DNA from: Stenotrophomonas lacuserhaii
Lineage (GTDB): Bacteria > Pseudomonadota > Gammaproteobacteria > Xanthomonadales > Xanthomonadaceae
Length of the DNA stretch: 64,000 nucleotides
Direction: 5' to 3'
Assembly (NCBI RefSeq): GCF_014836545.1
Contig: NZ_JACSQS010000013.1
Location: 28,125 to 92,124, forward strand
Shown: in pieces, positions 62,560 to 64,000 of the stretch
Layout: the number at the start of each line of letters is the position of its first letter
Position numbering within the stretch: position 1 is the first letter of the stretch
The notes under the pieces: model-generated
Database searches by the model: none
The model's input: only the letters and a program-made list of their open reading frames with translations
Told to the model about the DNA's origin: nothing
Made by a program: the position numbers and the translations under genes

Positions 62560-63552
62560 CTAGATGTCCAGCTCCAGCTGCGTTCCACGGCAACCGGACA
62601 CACAGGGCAGCATCAGTGATGAATGCTGTCGTTCGTGCTCGCTCAGGATGCCATCGCGGTGGTCGACCTCGCCGCTGACCACCCGGGTGGCGCAGCTGCC
62701 GCAGACGCCTTGGTGGCAGCCATTGGGAATGGCGACGCCGCTGCGCAGCAGGAAGTCCAACAGGCTTCCCTGGCCATCGTAATGGAGCCGCGTACGCGAG
62801 TGCGCCAGCACCACGTCGTAGCCCCTGGGGGGCAGGCTGCCGGGCAGGCGCGAAGAAGCGCTGAAGCGTTCCACATGGGCACGCGTGATGCCAAGCCGCC
62901 TACAGGCCAGCCCAAACGCGTCGAGCATCGGCCCCGGCCCACAGCAGTAGAAATGCGTAGCAGGCGGATGCGCCGCGAGCAGTGGCAGCAGATCGGGCGG
63001 GCCCCCACATTCATCGTCGAACAGGCAGGTGAGCGCGTTTCCCAACGGGGTGAGGTCCTGCAGGAAGACCGCGTCCTGCCGCGAACGCGCGCTGTAGTAC
63101 AGATGCAGCGGACGCTGCCGTGCGGCAAGATGCCGGGCCATGCACAGCAGCGGGGTAATGCCGATGCCGCCGGCGATGAGCACGCTGTTTTCTGCCGGCT
63201 CATGCAACGGGAACGCATTGCGCGGCAATGAGGCCTGCAGGGAATCGCCCTCGCGCAGTTGCGTATGCAGGTAGTGCGATCCGCCCCGTCCCTCGGCAGC
63301 CAGCAGGATGCCCAACTGGTAACAGCGGGCATGCTCAGGCGCATTCATCAGCGAATAGCTGCGCACCCGCGCATCCGGAAGCGCCAGGTCGACATGCGCG
63401 CCCGCGGTGAATCCTGCCAGCGGAAGGGCGGTGGCGGGAACGAGCTCGATCACGATGACGCGGCTGCTGCGACGCTGCAGGCGGTTCACGAACGTGGATT
63501 GCCACGCGGCCTGCGGTAATGCCGTGGTGGTGTCGGAAAGGGGGGCGTTCAC
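62560..63552 (-). CDS. VanB-type (PDR family) oxidoreductase
   Basis: A 330-residue reductase of the phthalate dioxygenase reductase family: FAD/FMN region VRSYSLMNAPEHA, NAD region SVLIAGGIGITPLLCMARHL and YCCGPGPMLDAF, and C-terminal plant-type [2Fe-2S] domain with NGCHQGVCGSCATRV and LPCVSGC. It would feed electrons to a Rieske oxygenase or other partner not in the window. Start overlaps the stop of the upstream aminotransferase-like gene by four bases. Confidence 0.9.
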   Translation of the reverse strand: MNAPLSDTTTALPQAAWQSTFVNRLQRRSSRVIVIELVPATALPLAGFTAGAHVDLALPDARVRSYSLMNAPEHARCYQLGILLAAEGRGGSHYLHTQLREGDSLQASLPRNAFPLHEPAENSVLIAGGIGITPLLCMARHLAARQRPLHLYYSARSRQDAVFLQDLTPLGNALTCLFDDECGGPPDLLPLLAAHPPATHFYCCGPGPMLDAFGLACRRLGITRAHVERFSASSRLPGSLPPRGYDVVLAHSRTRLHYDGQGSLLDFLLRSGVAIPNGCHQGVCGSCATRVVSGEVDHRDGILSEHERQHSSLMLPCVSGCRGTQLELDI

Positions 63553-64000
63553 GGGACCCCCTTCAGCGTGTTTGAGGCATCACGGCCTGGAGCGCTGGAC
63601 AGTTCCGCGCAGGCGAGCAACACGCACCCTGCGATGATGGCGGCGGCCTGAGCTGCGTCGGAAGGTGAAAGGCGTGACGGCGCAATGCGCAGGCACCGGT
63701 CGCGGGCATCGGTGCCGCTGCAGTGGGTTGTTCCCGCCGGCAGGATCGCCACGCCGGCCTCAGCGGCCAGGCGGACGACGCGGCGGGCGCAACCGGGCGG
63801 TACCCAGAGGGTGATGAAGTAGCCGCCGGATGGCCGGCTCCAGTGCACGTCCTGCAGCGCTGAAAGCCGCCGCGCGAAAACCTTCAGGACCTGCGCGAAC
63901 CGCTGCTGGAGCATGTGGCCGTGCTGCTGCATGTGGCGGGAAACCCCGGCTGCGTCGCCGAAGAAACGCAGATGCCGCACCTGGTTCACCTTGTCCGGCC
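63549..64000 (-). CDS. Aminotransferase class I/II, C-terminal part (runs off window)
   Basis: The frame is open to the window edge, so only the last 149 or so residues are visible. GGYFITLWVPPGCARRVVRL and AEAGVAILPAGTTHC match the small domain of fold-type I aminotransferases and MocR-like proteins; CLRIAPSRLSP carries the substrate-carboxylate Arg. The N-terminal PLP domain is outside the window, so enzyme versus MocR regulator cannot be decided. Four-base overlap with the VanB-type reductase suggests one operon. Confidence 0.75.
   Translation of the reverse strand, partial: PDKVNQVRHLRFFGDAAGVSRHMQQHGHMLQQRFAQVLKVFARRLSALQDVHWSRPSGGYFITLWVPPGCARRVVRLAAEAGVAILPAGTTHCSGTDARDRCLRIAPSRLSPSDAAQAAAIIAGCVLLACAELSSAPGRDASNTLKGVP

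Overview
The window reads as chromosome of a Stenotrophomonas (Xanthomonadaceae). Evidence: high G+C with Xanthomonad-type gene order, many GTAG-headed palindromes of the Stenotrophomonas SMAG/REP type between genes (core cgccgagcatggctcggcg, plus gtgacggccgctggccgtcac variants), a type IV secretion effector with a Xanthomonadales-type C-terminal tail, and an LpxO homologue. Species cannot be fixed from the sequence alone.

Layout. 1-3606: a lower-G+C module (HTH regulator, two FtsX/MacB-type permeases) bracketed by about 200-bp direct repeats that carry the 3' end of ilvD. 3768-7545: ilvD, then a ygiB/ygiC-like pair. 7692-14498: one tightly overlapping minus-strand operon (RDD, SpoIIM-like, DUF4129, DUF4350, MoxR ATPase, DUF58). 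14630-19975: gamma carbonic anhydrase, mnmG, a candidate sigma54-driven small RNA with strong terminators, a lipoprotein, a serine/threonine dehydratase and an ElyC/SanA-type protein. 20103-24816: biotin genes bioF-bioH-SDR-bioC facing away from comF; bioB is absent and BioF lacks its PLP lysine.

24898-26665: small stress/unknown proteins and tRNA-Arg(CCG). 26734-37399: a lower-G+C surface-polysaccharide locus. A seven-gene minus-strand operon (GT2, pyruvyltransferase-like, Wzy/ligase, WecG/TagA GT, beta-propeller, flippase, PL5-like lyase) diverges from a Wzc-type co-polymerase/tyrosine kinase whose 3' part looks native. 37520-39645: ubiA, a 59-codon Gln-rich microprotein, a VOC protein. 40153-48726: a 2560-residue trimeric autotransporter adhesin followed by a BamE/OmpA-like lipoprotein of TpgA type, which would anchor the trimer to peptidoglycan.

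48832-56266: acyl-CoA synthetase, comM, small membrane proteins, glutathionyl-hydroquinone reductase, tartrate/malate dehydrogenase family. 56484-59510: two lipoproteins followed by a three-domain peptidoglycan hydrolase with an XVIPCD-like tail, a likely antibacterial effector/immunity set. 59685-64000: ubiK, glnB (P-II), a small kinase divergent from lpxO, a VanB-type reductase and a truncated aminotransferase at the window edge.

Gene calls rest on translated motifs and context read by eye; no database search was run.
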